From IMG/VR virus record IMGVR_UViG_3300036822_000019, positions 1-41,924 of that record: a DNA stretch of 41,924 bases; one strand, written 5' to 3'. Positions within the stretch are counted from its first letter, which is position 1. The number at the start of each line of letters is the position of its first letter. Below the pieces are notes generated by a model. The model ran no database searches. It was not told the DNA's origin and saw only the letters and a program-made list of their open reading frames with translations. The position numbers and the translations under genes were made by a program. Shown here one piece after another: positions 1-7,428 of the stretch. This DNA comes from a virus.

Positions 1-141
1 CACGCAATGCATGTCGACGCGATCACGTCGACATGCATTGTGTGTCTCTCTCTCCCCAACGCGACCGGGCCACCTACTCACGTGAGTAGATGACCCGGTC
101 TCGGTGTTGTGTGTCTAGCTGTTGTGGTCGCCCGACAGATA
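1..141. repeat. Terminal overlap of a circular genome plus short fold-back
   Basis: Positions 16-141 are identical to 41799-41924, so the window is a circular molecule opened near the start of thyX, with a unit of about 41,783 bp. Positions 1-15 do not match the sequence preceding the second copy. They are, with one mismatch, the reverse complement of 30-44, which looks like an end-of-contig fold-back artefact rather than phage sequence. The minus strand of 16-38 repeats the first codons of thyX. Confidence 0.9.
71..92. repeat. 22-bp dispersed palindrome, copy 1
   Basis: CACCTACTCAC followed by GTGAGTAGATG, one mismatch from the perfect palindrome found across the genome. The flanks GACCGGGC and GACCCGGTC extend the dyad. 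It lies between the stop of the gene at 115 and the start of thyX. It reappears at 41854-41875 because of the terminal overlap. Confidence 0.9.
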
Positions 142-303
142 GGCGGCAAGCTCTAGCACGTCGGCCGGATCGTAGGACCCCGGCCACTCGTGCTCGCTTA
201 TCAGCTTCCGCGCCGTGCGGTAGTAGTCCGCGCGTTCCGCTACGTACTCCGGTCCGGTCAAGTCACCGTCCGCGCCGAAGGGGAACGGCTCACTCAGCGC
301 CAC
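115..303 (-). CDS. Hypothetical protein, 62 aa
   Basis: Small acidic protein of unknown function, not recognised. I chose the GTG at 303, which overlaps the stop of the preceding gene (294-557); longer frames run deep into that gene. The C-terminal half contains a short helical stretch (ERADYYRTARKLISEHEW) and ends DHNS. The stop lies just before the first palindrome, and thyX is next in the minus direction across the circle junction. The tight overlap suggests co-translation with the 87-aa gene upstream. The start is uncertain because a clear ribosome binding site is lacking. Confidence 0.6.
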   Translation of the reverse strand: MALSEPFPFGADGDLTGPEYVAERADYYRTARKLISEHEWPGSYDPADVLELAAYLSGDHNS

Positions 304-557
304 AGGCGCGAACCCGTGGCAGTGTCCCCCGGCAGCTTGGCAGTGCGGAGCGGCGACCGGTCCGGGGTGTCGAGCACATCGGCCGTTTCGAGCAGCCACG
401 CGGCAAGGTTGCGCGCCTCAACCGGGGACAGCTTGGCCCGGTCCCCCGGGACAGCGACGGACAGAACGCCCCGCTCACGGTCGGTGTGCCATGCGAGCAC
501 CTTTCCACCCGCACGCGCGGTAAGAGTTGCCTTGGTCTCTCGCGTCACGTTCAACAT
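294..557 (-). CDS. Hypothetical protein, 87 aa
   Basis: Small unknown protein starting MLNVTRETKATL. The ATG at 557 is preceded by a purine-rich GAGGAGAGAGAAAG ribosome binding site, which supports this start over the longer frame that reads through the tRNA gene. The centre (KLSPVEARNLAAWLLETADVLD) resembles a short helical motif common in small actinophage proteins, in which a variable beta region is followed by a conserved helix. I cannot assign a function. It is the first gene after the tRNA at 594-663 and overlaps the next gene. Confidence 0.7.
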   Translation of the reverse strand: MLNVTRETKATLTARAGGKVLAWHTDRERGVLSVAVPGDRAKLSPVEARNLAAWLLETADVLDTPDRSPLRTAKLPGDTATGSRLWR

Positions 558-593
558 GCTTTCTCTCTCCTCTTGATGTTCGGCAATGCCGAG

Positions 594-663
594 TGCCCCG
601 GGCGGGATTTGAACCCGCACCCTCCGATTAGGTCGGCGCTCTGCTCAGTTGAGCTACCGGGGC
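594..663 (-). tRNA. tRNA-like gene with contracted anticodon arm
   Basis: The minus strand folds as a tRNA: acceptor GCCCCGG/CCGGGGC, D arm GCTC/GAGC, and T arm GCGGG-TTCAAAT-CCCGC with discriminator A. Only 19 nt separate the D and T stems, where 22-23 are usual. The best anticodon arm is CCGA-CCTAA-TCGG, a 4-bp stem with a 5-nt loop; forcing a 7-nt loop leaves a 3-bp stem, anticodon CTA and C at position 33 in place of U. Body and loop resemble a lysine tRNA that has lost loop and stem bases. It may be a degenerate gene or a decoy; amino acid identity is undetermined. Confidence 0.75.
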
Positions 664-666
664 TTA

Positions 667-682
667 CGGGGCCGAAGCCCCT
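667..682 (-). terminator. Small UUCG hairpin
   Basis: The minus strand reads GGGGC-TTCG-GCCCC between the 54-aa gene and the tRNA at 594-663. There is no U tract, so it may mark an RNA processing boundary rather than a true terminator. Confidence 0.45.
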
Positions 683-687
683 TTGCG

Positions 688-852
688 CTAGACCACTGCG
701 CGCATGTCGGCGAGCAGCGCCGCCGCGTCGTCGTCGTTCATGGTCACCGTGGCCACCGTCCGGCCCGATGCCGCCCTTACGTGCATGTCGACCACGTAGC
801 CCGTGCGCGTGATCTCAATGGTTCCACCGTCGGCAGTGTCAAACTTCAGCAT
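688..852 (-). CDS. Hypothetical protein, 54 aa
   Basis: Unrecognised small protein: MLKFDTADGGTIEITRTG at the N-terminus, then a short beta-rich part and a C-terminal helix (DDDAAALLADMRAVV). The ATG at 852 has GGGGAGA at a good distance, and the stop is TAG. It is too short for a normal ORF cut-off but has a clear ribosome binding site and sits neatly between the sigma-like gene and the tRNA. The beta region plus helix resembles the 87-aa product at 294-557 in general layout, but no homology can be claimed. Confidence 0.65.
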   Translation of the reverse strand: MLKFDTADGGTIEITRTGYVVDMHVRAASGRTVATVTMNDDDAAALLADMRAVV

Positions 853-869
853 TGCGTGTCTCCCCTACG

Positions 870-898
870 TGAATGCGTATGCGTATGCGTGTGCGTGA
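870..898. repeat. Short tandem ATGCGT/GTGCGT repeat
   Basis: The plus strand carries about four successive (A/G)TGCGT units in the gap between the sigma-like gene stop and the 54-aa gene start. No function is evident; slippage is likely. Confidence 0.6.
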
Positions 899-909
899 AC
901 GGTGGAAAG

Positions 910-1818
910 TCAGTTCTTACGGTTCAGTTCCTCAGCCATGGCGGCGGTGAGTTCGTCGGCGTGCTCGGCGTCCTTTGCAACAACCTTGATGTACCGCTTA
1001 CCGAACGAGCGAAGACCCTTCTTACGCGCGTCCTGAACTTGCTTAACCTCAAGGCCCATATCTGCGGCCAACTCGTCGTCATTGTCACCACGCCCGTAGA
1101 ACCCCACGGGGTCGATTCCGAACGACGCGCGGATAACGTGCGCCTGGTAATCCCCCATCGTGTCGATGACGGCTTGAATAACCGCGCACTTACGGCGCCG
1201 CTCCTCGGCGGTGACGTCAGCCGACGTAATCAGGTCCTCGGGAACACCGATCGTTCCGGCAAGCGACTCGGCGAGAGTCAGCGCGTTGTTCCCGCCCGTG
1301 GTCGGCGAGTAACCCCGGTCGTTGTTCTTCTGCGTCGGCGACGGCACGTCGATGGACTCAGCACCCTGCCAGGCAAGCCGGGCGGCGTTGGCACGGTCAC
1401 GGCCGAGACGTCGACCCTTGGGCGGCACCGTCTGTGCCAGCTTCTCGGCAAGGTAGACATCACCGTTGGCGAGTTCGAGCATGGACGCGAACACCTTTAC
1501 CGCGTCGGCGTCGGCCCCTGCCGCCCCGTTCCGCTCGCTCCGTACGGCGTCCATAAGCACGTTCTCAACCGTGGAGTACATGAAGGCAAAGAAGCTGTCT
1601 ACGGTGTCCCCAGTGAAGCGGCTAAGCGCCTCCCACACCGCGATACGGCCAACCTGTGCGAACTCTTCGCGGTAGTCCTCAAGACGGCCACCCATGCGCC
1701 GCGCGGCTATGTCTGCCAGCTTGGTTACGCGGCCCTCGGTAGCTTCGATCACTGCGGACGTAGCCGCAATGTCGTTGTTCTGCGCTGCGGTGATCTGCTC
1801 GAAGGTAAGCGCGTCCAT
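910..1818 (-). CDS. Sigma-70-like transcription factor, 302 aa
   Basis: Sigma-like layout. Residues about 50-97 (EEFAQVGRIAVWEALSRF ... STVENVLMDAVRSERN) resemble sigma region 2. Residues 108-150 hold a region-3-like helix-turn-helix, and 210-276 (HVIRASFGI ... DDELAADMGLEVKQVQ) resemble region 4. The ATG at 1818 has an AAAGAGG ribosome binding site; the longer frame would read through a conserved 20-bp element. It is preceded by a 400-bp non-coding leader and a promoter-like site whose presumed start region carries the palindrome. I infer a phage regulator that binds host RNA polymerase. It might instead be a repressor-like protein, since none is otherwise recognisable. Confidence 0.7.
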   Translation of the reverse strand: MDALTFEQITAAQNNDIAATSAVIEATEGRVTKLADIAARRMGGRLEDYREEFAQVGRIAVWEALSRFTGDTVDSFFAFMYSTVENVLMDAVRSERNGAAGADADAVKVFASMLELANGDVYLAEKLAQTVPPKGRRLGRDRANAARLAWQGAESIDVPSPTQKNNDRGYSPTTGGNNALTLAESLAGTIGVPEDLITSADVTAEERRRKCAVIQAVIDTMGDYQAHVIRASFGIDPVGFYGRGDNDDELAADMGLEVKQVQDARKKGLRSFGKRYIKVVAKDAEHADELTAAMAEELNRKN

Positions 1819-1855
1819 GGGGTGAACCTCTTTCGGTTTCGGTGTCTTCTCCCCG

Positions 1856-1875
1856 GGTCTAGGGAGTCGATGGCC
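1856..1875 (-). promoter_or_regulatory. TAGGCC element, copy 1
   Basis: The minus strand reads GGCCATCGACTCCCTAGACC, 38 nt upstream of the sigma-like gene start. It is one of six copies of a conserved 20-mer found at the heads of transcription units. It could be a phage promoter, or a start-associated sequence like those described in cluster K mycobacteriophages. Confidence 0.65.
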
Positions 1876-1879
1876 CGGA

Positions 1880-2217
1880 CGGGCCCGTTTCGCGCTGCCA
1901 GCCTGTGTGACCTGAGCCACACTCTTAGCCGGACCCATCCGGGCGGTTGCGGTGACCCCGGCTAGCGCTCGCCGTCGTCGTTGCTGGGATGAAGCTAGCT
2001 GACTTGCATACGTAGGCGAAAGCCCGTTCTTACCTAAGAGACCGACAGTCGTCGTGAGCGGTTGCCTTGGGTTCCAAGGCGTTACCAGGTATCAGCCTTC
2101 AGAACGATGGTTGCTTTACCGAGTCATACCTAGGTTGTATGCCGGTAACGGGTTGATGACCATGGAAGCTAAAAGCGGACACATGTCCCCACTTCGGCCC
2201 CGATGTGATCTACCCCC
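1880..2217 (-). other. Long non-coding region with hairpins, possible structured RNA
   Basis: About 340 bp with no credible gene, of lower GC than its surroundings. It contains GCCTTGG-GTT-CCAAGGC (about 2065-2081), CATAC/GTATG around CTAGGTT (about 2125-2141), a long-range GTTACC/GGTAAC pair enclosing them, and GGC-GAAA-GCC on the plus strand (about 2016-2025). It lies between a promoter-like site at 2246-2274 and the sigma-like gene, so on the minus strand it would be a long 5' leader or a separate RNA. The family is unknown; no riboswitch or intron class was recognised. Confidence 0.45.
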
Positions 2218-2239
2218 CACCTACTCACGTGAGTAGGTG
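2218..2239. repeat. 22-bp dispersed palindrome, copy 2
   Basis: Perfect copy: CACCTACTCAC then GTGAGTAGGTG. It begins 6 nt downstream of a promoter-like -10 on the minus strand, overlapping the expected transcription start, which is the classic position of an operator. Confidence 0.9.
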
Positions 2240-2245
2240 CCCGAG

Positions 2246-2274
2246 AGTATTTGACTCGTTACAGGTAAAGTCAC
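2246..2274 (-). promoter_or_regulatory. Promoter-like site upstream of the non-coding leader and sigma-like gene
   Basis: On the minus strand GTGACT (2269-2274) and AATACT (2246-2251) are separated by 17 bp, close to a sigma-70 -35/-10 pair. The palindrome at 2218-2239 would cover positions near +1 to +22. Inferred from sequence only. Confidence 0.45.
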
Positions 2275-2317
2275 TCCGCGTCGACAACGAGGGCACCCAC
2301 CATCGACGCAGAGTGAC
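2270..2317 (-). terminator. Hairpin after DNA polymerase gene
   Basis: GTCACTC-T-GCGTCGA pairs with TCGACGC-G-GAGTGAC across an 18-nt loop: 14 pairs with one mismatch. It lies 24 nt after the polymerase stop and is followed on the minus strand by TTTACC. Probably a terminator, although the U tract is short. Confidence 0.6.
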
Positions 2318-2339
2318 GGACCACAACACAACACAACGA

Positions 2340-4187
2340 CTAGACGTCGGCCCCGTACAGCGACCCCCAGGAACGACGGCCTATCTCTGCCTCGCTCTGG
2401 ATCGGCACGCCGAAGAGATCGAACGTCATGCACCGCTCAAACTCCCGCGCGAACTCTTCCGCTTCGCTCGCCGGAACTGACGCCAACATCTCGTCATGGA
2501 TCGGCAAGCGGCAGTAGTCCAACAACCCTGCCTCTTCCATGTGCATCATGGATTGGCCGAGCACGTCACGCGCGGCACTCTGGCACGCGTAGTTGACCAC
2601 TGCGTATGTACGGTCCCGGTCCAGGGGCAAGCGTCGACCCGTTGCCGACACGTGGACCATGCCGGTTTGGAACGCTTCACGCTGCCACCGGTTGGACGCG
2701 CGCTTGATCTCCGGATAGACGCGGTCATACGCGGCTAGTGCCTGCTGCACTTCCGCCATGGGTGCACCGGTCTGCCGCTGAATCGTCGCAGCGCCACCGC
2801 CGTACACCTTTCCGAACCCAATTCCCTTGGCAAGCTTTCGATGTGCCTTAGTGAAATTCGGGCCGAACACGAGGGACGCCGTGAAGTCGTGCAAGTCGTG
2901 GCCATTCCGAATGGCCTCTTTCATTCGCTTCACGTCGGCGAGTGCGGCAAGAACGCGCATCTCTACGGCGGCAAAGTCCGTGGACACCATTACGTGCCCC
3001 TCGTCGGCGAGCAGACAGCGCCGGATCATCTGATCGGATGACGGCAACGTTTGCAGCGCCGGACGCGTAATCGACATACGACCCGTCCGGGCAGTCAGAG
3101 TGTTTATGAACGGGTGTATCCGACCCTGATCGTCCACGGTCTCTAGGAACGTCTCGGCGTACGCCGACCGCCACTTGCCCGCACGCTTCGACCTAAGCAC
3201 CGCATCGGCGAGCGGGTTAGGCGTACGGACCCCTAGCCGGTTCCACTGGAGATCCATATCAGCGAGAGCGAGCAACACCGCCTTATCGACCTTGACGGCA
3301 CCCCCGGCCGTCGTCTCGGTAAGCACCTCCCCCATACCCGTGAGTGCTTCGGCAATTTGCTTGTTCGAGTTCACGGACTCGACCCCGTACCGGGCCGCAC
3401 GTCCCGCGTGCTCCTCGGACTCTTCGGCAAGATGCGCGTTCAGTGCCTCGGTAAAGTCCCGGTCGAGTACCAACCCCTTGCGCTGCATCACGCTGCACAT
3501 GCGGGCTATCTCGTGCTCGTACTGGACGAGTGCGGTACGCACGCCGAGCCGTGACAGTTCGGCGGTCAGCGCAGGATCAAGCCGGGCCGTCAGGATGACG
3601 TCAAGTCCCGCGTACAGGTTGTACGTCGGGTGGTCTAGGTCGATACCCGCCCACCCGGTCGCCTTAGTCAGCCCAAGGGACCGGAACACCGCCGTAAGGT
3701 CCCCCTGTGTGTCCGGCGCCGTCCGGTCGACGTAGTACGCCGACAGGGGCTTAAGACCGGTCCCGGTGCCCCCTTCCATCGGCTGACGCGGGTCGATCAG
3801 GGTTGCTTTGATCTTTGTGTCAGTTGTGCGGGGCGCCATTTCCTCAAGCGGAATGCCCGCATGACGGTCCAACACAAGCCAGTCGAACGGGGCGTTATGA
3901 ATCAGGAACCGGCGGATACGGTGCAGCGCTTCGAGCGCCACCCGGCGGAAGTGTCCGCCCCGCTCCCAATGGATGACCCATGCGTTATGCGCGTCGCCGA
4001 ACTGCACCGTACGCAGACGGTAGCTAGTGCCGAAGATGTCAAGGCCGGTTGTCTCGGTGTCCAGCGCGATCGGACCCCGGCGGTTGGCATCCTGTGCCCA
4101 CGCTAGGAAGTCGTCCAACTCTTCGGCGGTTGCGGGGACATGGACGCTGACATCATCACCGGCGACGTTGTGGCGGTAGGTAAGCAC
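2340..4187 (-). CDS. DNA polymerase I (family A), phage replicative type
   Basis: 615-aa family A polymerase carrying 3'-5' exonuclease and polymerase domains and no 5' nuclease domain, as in T7-like and cluster A phages. Exonuclease motif I is LDTETTGLD (D43, E45), followed by an HNAPFDW motif. Polymerase motif A (STDFAAVEMR) is near residue 400, the O-helix RKLAKGIGFGKVYGGG near 457, and motif C HDE near 564. The GTG start has AAGGAGAG at the correct spacing. It is the last gene of the replication block, following primase-helicase across a palindrome, and should replicate the phage DNA. All catalytic motifs appear intact. Confidence 0.95.
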   Translation of the reverse strand: MLTYRHNVAGDDVSVHVPATAEELDDFLAWAQDANRRGPIALDTETTGLDIFGTSYRLRTVQFGDAHNAWVIHWERGGHFRRVALEALHRIRRFLIHNAPFDWLVLDRHAGIPLEEMAPRTTDTKIKATLIDPRQPMEGGTGTGLKPLSAYYVDRTAPDTQGDLTAVFRSLGLTKATGWAGIDLDHPTYNLYAGLDVILTARLDPALTAELSRLGVRTALVQYEHEIARMCSVMQRKGLVLDRDFTEALNAHLAEESEEHAGRAARYGVESVNSNKQIAEALTGMGEVLTETTAGGAVKVDKAVLLALADMDLQWNRLGVRTPNPLADAVLRSKRAGKWRSAYAETFLETVDDQGRIHPFINTLTARTGRMSITRPALQTLPSSDQMIRRCLLADEGHVMVSTDFAAVEMRVLAALADVKRMKEAIRNGHDLHDFTASLVFGPNFTKAHRKLAKGIGFGKVYGGGAATIQRQTGAPMAEVQQALAAYDRVYPEIKRASNRWQREAFQTGMVHVSATGRRLPLDRDRTYAVVNYACQSAARDVLGQSMMHMEEAGLLDYCRLPIHDEMLASVPASEAEEFAREFERCMTFDLFGVPIQSEAEIGRRSWGSLYGADV

Positions 4188-4215
4188 GTGCTCTCTCCTT
4201 CACATGCGAACGGGC

Positions 4216-4237
4216 CACCTACTCACGCGAGTAGGTG
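4216..4237. repeat. 22-bp dispersed palindrome, copy 3
   Basis: Central variant: CACCTACTCAC then GCGAGTAGGTG. The flanks CGGGC and ACCCG extend the dyad. It lies between the primase-helicase stop and the polymerase start. Confidence 0.9.
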
Positions 4238-4261
4238 ACCCGTAGGGGTGTGGCTATGTGG

Positions 4262-6697
4262 TTACTTGGCGAAGATGCCCGGACCTTCGGCCGGAGACAC
4301 TGCGGCGGGCTCACGGAGCCCCACAAGGGCAATGCCCTTAGCCGTCTTCTTGCGGGTCACCCCGCGCTCTTCCATGGCGTCATAGAACGCGCGACGCGTC
4401 CAACGCTCTTTGTCCGGCAGGTTCTCCGCTTCGCACCAATCCAGGTACGTGTTAAACGCTTCGGTCCCGTTCATCACGTGCCTGTCATCGCACGTTTCCA
4501 GCACGCCCGGGAAGAACCCCGCGAGAGCATCGGACGTCTCGCGGTATTCCTTGCTTGCCTTGCTGATTACGCCCGGGTCCTGAAGCCCCCCAGCGAACCA
4601 CTCGACAGCGCCACGGACGGCCCATGCGGCAATGCCTTCCGCCTCGGACATCAGCTTTTCGTCAAGGCCGTAATCCCGCTCGTGCGGCGCGAACCAACGC
4701 TTAAAGGGGATCATCTTGACGCGTCGCCACAACCCCTCGTCCTGCCCGCGAAACTTCGGCTTGTGGTTCGTCGCAAGCATCAGAAGAAACGTCGGCTTGA
4801 ACTCGAAGAACTCTTGCCGGAGGAACCGCGCAGCGATCATGTCCTTACCGGTCACCCGCTTTAGCACCGCTTCGGACATCGGCTTACCGCTCTCACCTTC
4901 AGCGGCCATGACCAGCCGTGAACCCCGCAGCGCCGCAACGTCGTTGGGGATACCGCCGCTTGCCTTCTCCTCGAAGGTGGCGAACGGGGTTGTCTTACTG
5001 ATCACCCGAAAGACGGCCGTAAGCGTGTCGGTAAGAACGCTCTTTCCGTTGGCACCCTTGCCCCACAACACCGCGAAACACTGTTCCGACGTGTGGCCGG
5101 TGATCCCGTACCCGATCATGCGGCGCATGTAGTCGGGCAAGTCGGGGTTACCCGGGAAGATCTCCGTAAGGAACTGTTCCCAACGGGCGCACTCGGCGTT
5201 GGGCCGGTAGTGCACGTCAAGGCAGTACGTCAACATGTCGTCCTTATCGTGCGGACGCATCACGCCCGTACGTAGGTCGACAGTCCCATTACGGAAGCTG
5301 AGCAAGTCGGGCCGGTTGTCGAATTCCGACGCTTCGACGTGCACCGTGGGCACGCTGCGAAGTTCGGTCATCAACGCATCAATCCGGGTGGTCATGGTGA
5401 ACCCCCGTGCTTTCTGCGTCTCCCCTGCCAGCACGAGAGCCGCCCCCATGCGGTGAATCTCCTGCCGCACCTTGACTTCCGACCGTTCCCACGTCCGGCC
5501 GTTCCACACGTAGTAGCCCAACCCCGGGGCGAACTTGATACGGCCGTCTGACCACGCAACCAACGCGTGTGCGTTCATGGCGTCAGACTCGCCGTAACGG
5601 TTGATGAGCCCCGCGAGGATGCGCGCCGCCTCGGTGCCCTGATCGGACGAGACAACATCGGCCCCGGTGCGATCGGTCAACTCGGCGTTTACGGCTTGTC
5701 GTTCGGCCTCTTTGCTGTCCCGCACGGGGCGAGCTGCCTTGACGGCACGGTGCAGCTCACGAGCGAACCCAAGGGGGTCACGCTTGCGCCAATCCGTAAG
5801 GTCGTCCCCAGCGTTGGGGATAGTCAGCGCGTAGACGTCGACCCCGTGGGCGGCAAGCCCAACGGACAGACGACGCGTGAACCCCTGCCCCGCAGCGTCG
5901 TTGTCTCCCGCGACGATGACTTGAGACCCCTTGAGCCCCGCCGCAAGTTCGGCGGCAAGCTCGGGGCTACCGGCGAGAGCGGCACCCCGGACGGCTACCG
6001 CGTCGTACCCAACGGCAACCGCTGTAAGCGCGTCTCCGGGCCCTTCAGTCACGATGGTGACCCCGTACCCACCCTGCCCGCGAAAGACGCCGTACGGGCT
6101 CCACCGCTGCGCCTCGGGGTTGCGGAGCGAGACCCAACGCCCCGGGCAACCGCCGGACAAGTCGCGACCCTGTAGACCACGGGCCACGCCCGCGAAGTCA
6201 GCGAGCGGAACCGTAAGCCGGGGGTACGCCATGAACGCCCGTGAACGGTAAGGGAAGTTGGTCACCCATGCGCCGTCATCGGCACCAAGCATGAGATCCC
6301 GTGCCGTCTCCTCGTCCATGCCGAACCGGTCGGCAATGTACGCGAGAGCATCGGGCCCAACCTGTGAGTCGGACGAATGCAGTTCATCGGCGGCACGGTC
6401 GACGTACTGAGCAAGTGCGGCCGTCGGCCCCGGACCGACAAGGGACGGCTTTTCACGCGGCACCGTGGCGCCGTCTCCCGTTGCGTTGAACAAGTCTCCC
6501 CATGTGAGGTTTGCAGCCTTGACGACGTTTGCTGTGTCACAACCGGCGCGGCAAGTAAGCCTCACCTTGTTGTCATCCCCACGCCAGATACGGAGCGACG
6601 GACGAGAGTCGGTGTGTCCGGGGCAGAGTGCGAGGTATCCCCCGTCCGCCTCTTCGGAGACATCCGAGAACCGGCTAAGAAGTTGAGCGAATTGCAT
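4262..6697 (-). CDS. Primase-helicase (CHC2 zinc, TOPRIM, D5-type ATPase)
   Basis: 811-aa bifunctional replication protein. A CHC2-type zinc site is formed by C25, H28, C49 and C53. A TOPRIM-like core has VTEGPGD near residue 214 and GDNDAAG near 264. The C-terminal half is a D5-type superfamily 3 helicase with Walker A GKGANGKS near residue 547 and a downstream MLATNHKPKF motif. The ATG at 6697 follows AAAGGGGTTCAC, and the longer frame would cross the conserved element at 6717-6736. It should prime and unwind at the fork for the adjacent polymerase. Some related phages split these activities between two genes; here they are fused. Confidence 0.9.
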   Translation of the reverse strand: MQFAQLLSRFSDVSEEADGGYLALCPGHTDSRPSLRIWRGDDNKVRLTCRAGCDTANVVKAANLTWGDLFNATGDGATVPREKPSLVGPGPTAALAQYVDRAADELHSSDSQVGPDALAYIADRFGMDEETARDLMLGADDGAWVTNFPYRSRAFMAYPRLTVPLADFAGVARGLQGRDLSGGCPGRWVSLRNPEAQRWSPYGVFRGQGGYGVTIVTEGPGDALTAVAVGYDAVAVRGAALAGSPELAAELAAGLKGSQVIVAGDNDAAGQGFTRRLSVGLAAHGVDVYALTIPNAGDDLTDWRKRDPLGFARELHRAVKAARPVRDSKEAERQAVNAELTDRTGADVVSSDQGTEAARILAGLINRYGESDAMNAHALVAWSDGRIKFAPGLGYYVWNGRTWERSEVKVRQEIHRMGAALVLAGETQKARGFTMTTRIDALMTELRSVPTVHVEASEFDNRPDLLSFRNGTVDLRTGVMRPHDKDDMLTYCLDVHYRPNAECARWEQFLTEIFPGNPDLPDYMRRMIGYGITGHTSEQCFAVLWGKGANGKSVLTDTLTAVFRVISKTTPFATFEEKASGGIPNDVAALRGSRLVMAAEGESGKPMSEAVLKRVTGKDMIAARFLRQEFFEFKPTFLLMLATNHKPKFRGQDEGLWRRVKMIPFKRWFAPHERDYGLDEKLMSEAEGIAAWAVRGAVEWFAGGLQDPGVISKASKEYRETSDALAGFFPGVLETCDDRHVMNGTEAFNTYLDWCEAENLPDKERWTRRAFYDAMEERGVTRKKTAKGIALVGLREPAAVSPAEGPGIFAK

Positions 6698-6716
6698 GTG
6701 AACCCCTTTCTCTCTC

Positions 6717-6736
6717 GCTCTAGTGAGTCGATGGCC
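6717..6736 (-). promoter_or_regulatory. TAGGCC element, copy 2
   Basis: The minus strand reads GGCCATCGACTCACTAGAGC, followed by GAGAGAGAAAGGGG and the primase-helicase ATG 20 nt on. Confidence 0.65.
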
Positions 6737-6791
6737 TGTCCCGCGATTCACACCGTGTGGCGTGCGTCACGAGACAGGCCAGGGGTTCGAG

Positions 6792-7319
6792 CTACTGCGC
6801 GCGTCGCACGTCGGCGAGTAGCTGCGCGTACTGCTCTAGCTCACAAGTCACGTACCAGCGGCCCGTATCCAGCCCTCGGAGCGTCGGCGTGAAGCCGTAG
6901 CGCGCCCGCATGGTGCAGGTATCCAGGGACAGCGCTAGACGCACGCGCGTCCACGTCCTGACATCGAAGTGCACCCGGCCCCGGGCCACGTTCGCGCGAC
7001 GCACCTTGTGCACGGCGACCCCGTACGGGAATCCAGCGTTGCGCGCTTCGACTAGGGCTTGCCGTAGCCATGACGGCACGGCCGGACTCTTGACGTCCTT
7101 TGCTTCGAGGATGAACGGCCACGCGTGCGCGTCGCCTACGTCGTAACTCCCCTCTTGAGCCTGCCTCTTGATGTTGAGCGGGTCAGCCGGATTCCTGAAC
7201 GGCGTTACCCACTGCGGCAGTTCGCGCCACCCGTCGACGTACAGCCCTAGCCGGTCGTTCAGGTAGTCGCGTATGGCACTCTCCCACGCTGTCCCGCGTG
7301 CCTTGTTGGGGTTAGCCAC
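6792..7319 (-). CDS. PD-(D/E)XK nuclease, resolvase-like, 175 aa
   Basis: N-terminal NPNKARGTAWESAIRDYLN is typical of the leading helix of Holliday-junction-resolvase-like PD-(D/E)XK proteins. SYDVGD followed by FILEAKDVK supplies the expected D and ExK residues, and RQALVEARNAG the trailing Q helix. It probably cuts branched or recombining DNA during replication. The GTG start at 7319 overlaps the end of the 38-aa membrane gene. It is followed by element copy 2 and primase-helicase. The fold is inferred from motif order only. Confidence 0.7.
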   Translation of the reverse strand: MANPNKARGTAWESAIRDYLNDRLGLYVDGWRELPQWVTPFRNPADPLNIKRQAQEGSYDVGDAHAWPFILEAKDVKSPAVPSWLRQALVEARNAGFPYGVAVHKVRRANVARGRVHFDVRTWTRVRLALSLDTCTMRARYGFTPTLRGLDTGRWYVTCELEQYAQLLADVRRAQ

Positions 7320-7428
7320 GCTTCCCCCGGGCGTAGAGAACGGCTAGCCCCACGGCGAGACCTAGCACACCGAGAACCGAACCGATCAGCGAGCCGAGCA
7401 ACGCCACCGCGAACGGTTCCCCCTGCAT
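7312..7428 (-). CDS. Single-span membrane peptide, 38 aa
   Basis: Encodes MQGEPFAVALLGSLIGSVLG, a continuing hydrophobic stretch and a positive C-terminus (YARGKRG). This predicts one transmembrane helix with an inside-positive tail. The ATG overlaps the TAA of the preceding gene (TAATG), and the stop overlaps the next gene's GTG start, so translational coupling is likely. Function is unknown; a small membrane effector or holin-like accessory is possible but unproven. Confidence 0.6.
   Translation of the reverse strand: MQGEPFAVALLGSLIGSVLGVLGLAVGLAVLYARGKRG

Noticed and set aside
71-92. Palindromes as ordinary intrinsic terminators
   Set aside because: There is no loop and no consistent U tract, and several copies are followed by a separate real terminator.
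649-1965. 438-aa plus-strand ORF opposite the sigma-like gene
   Set aside because: A shadow of the minus-strand gene in GC-rich DNA; it crosses the tRNA at 594-663 and a conserved element, and has no recognisable protein signature.
1880-2217. Group I or II intron, tmRNA or known riboswitch
   Set aside because: None of the conserved core motifs of these classes was seen.
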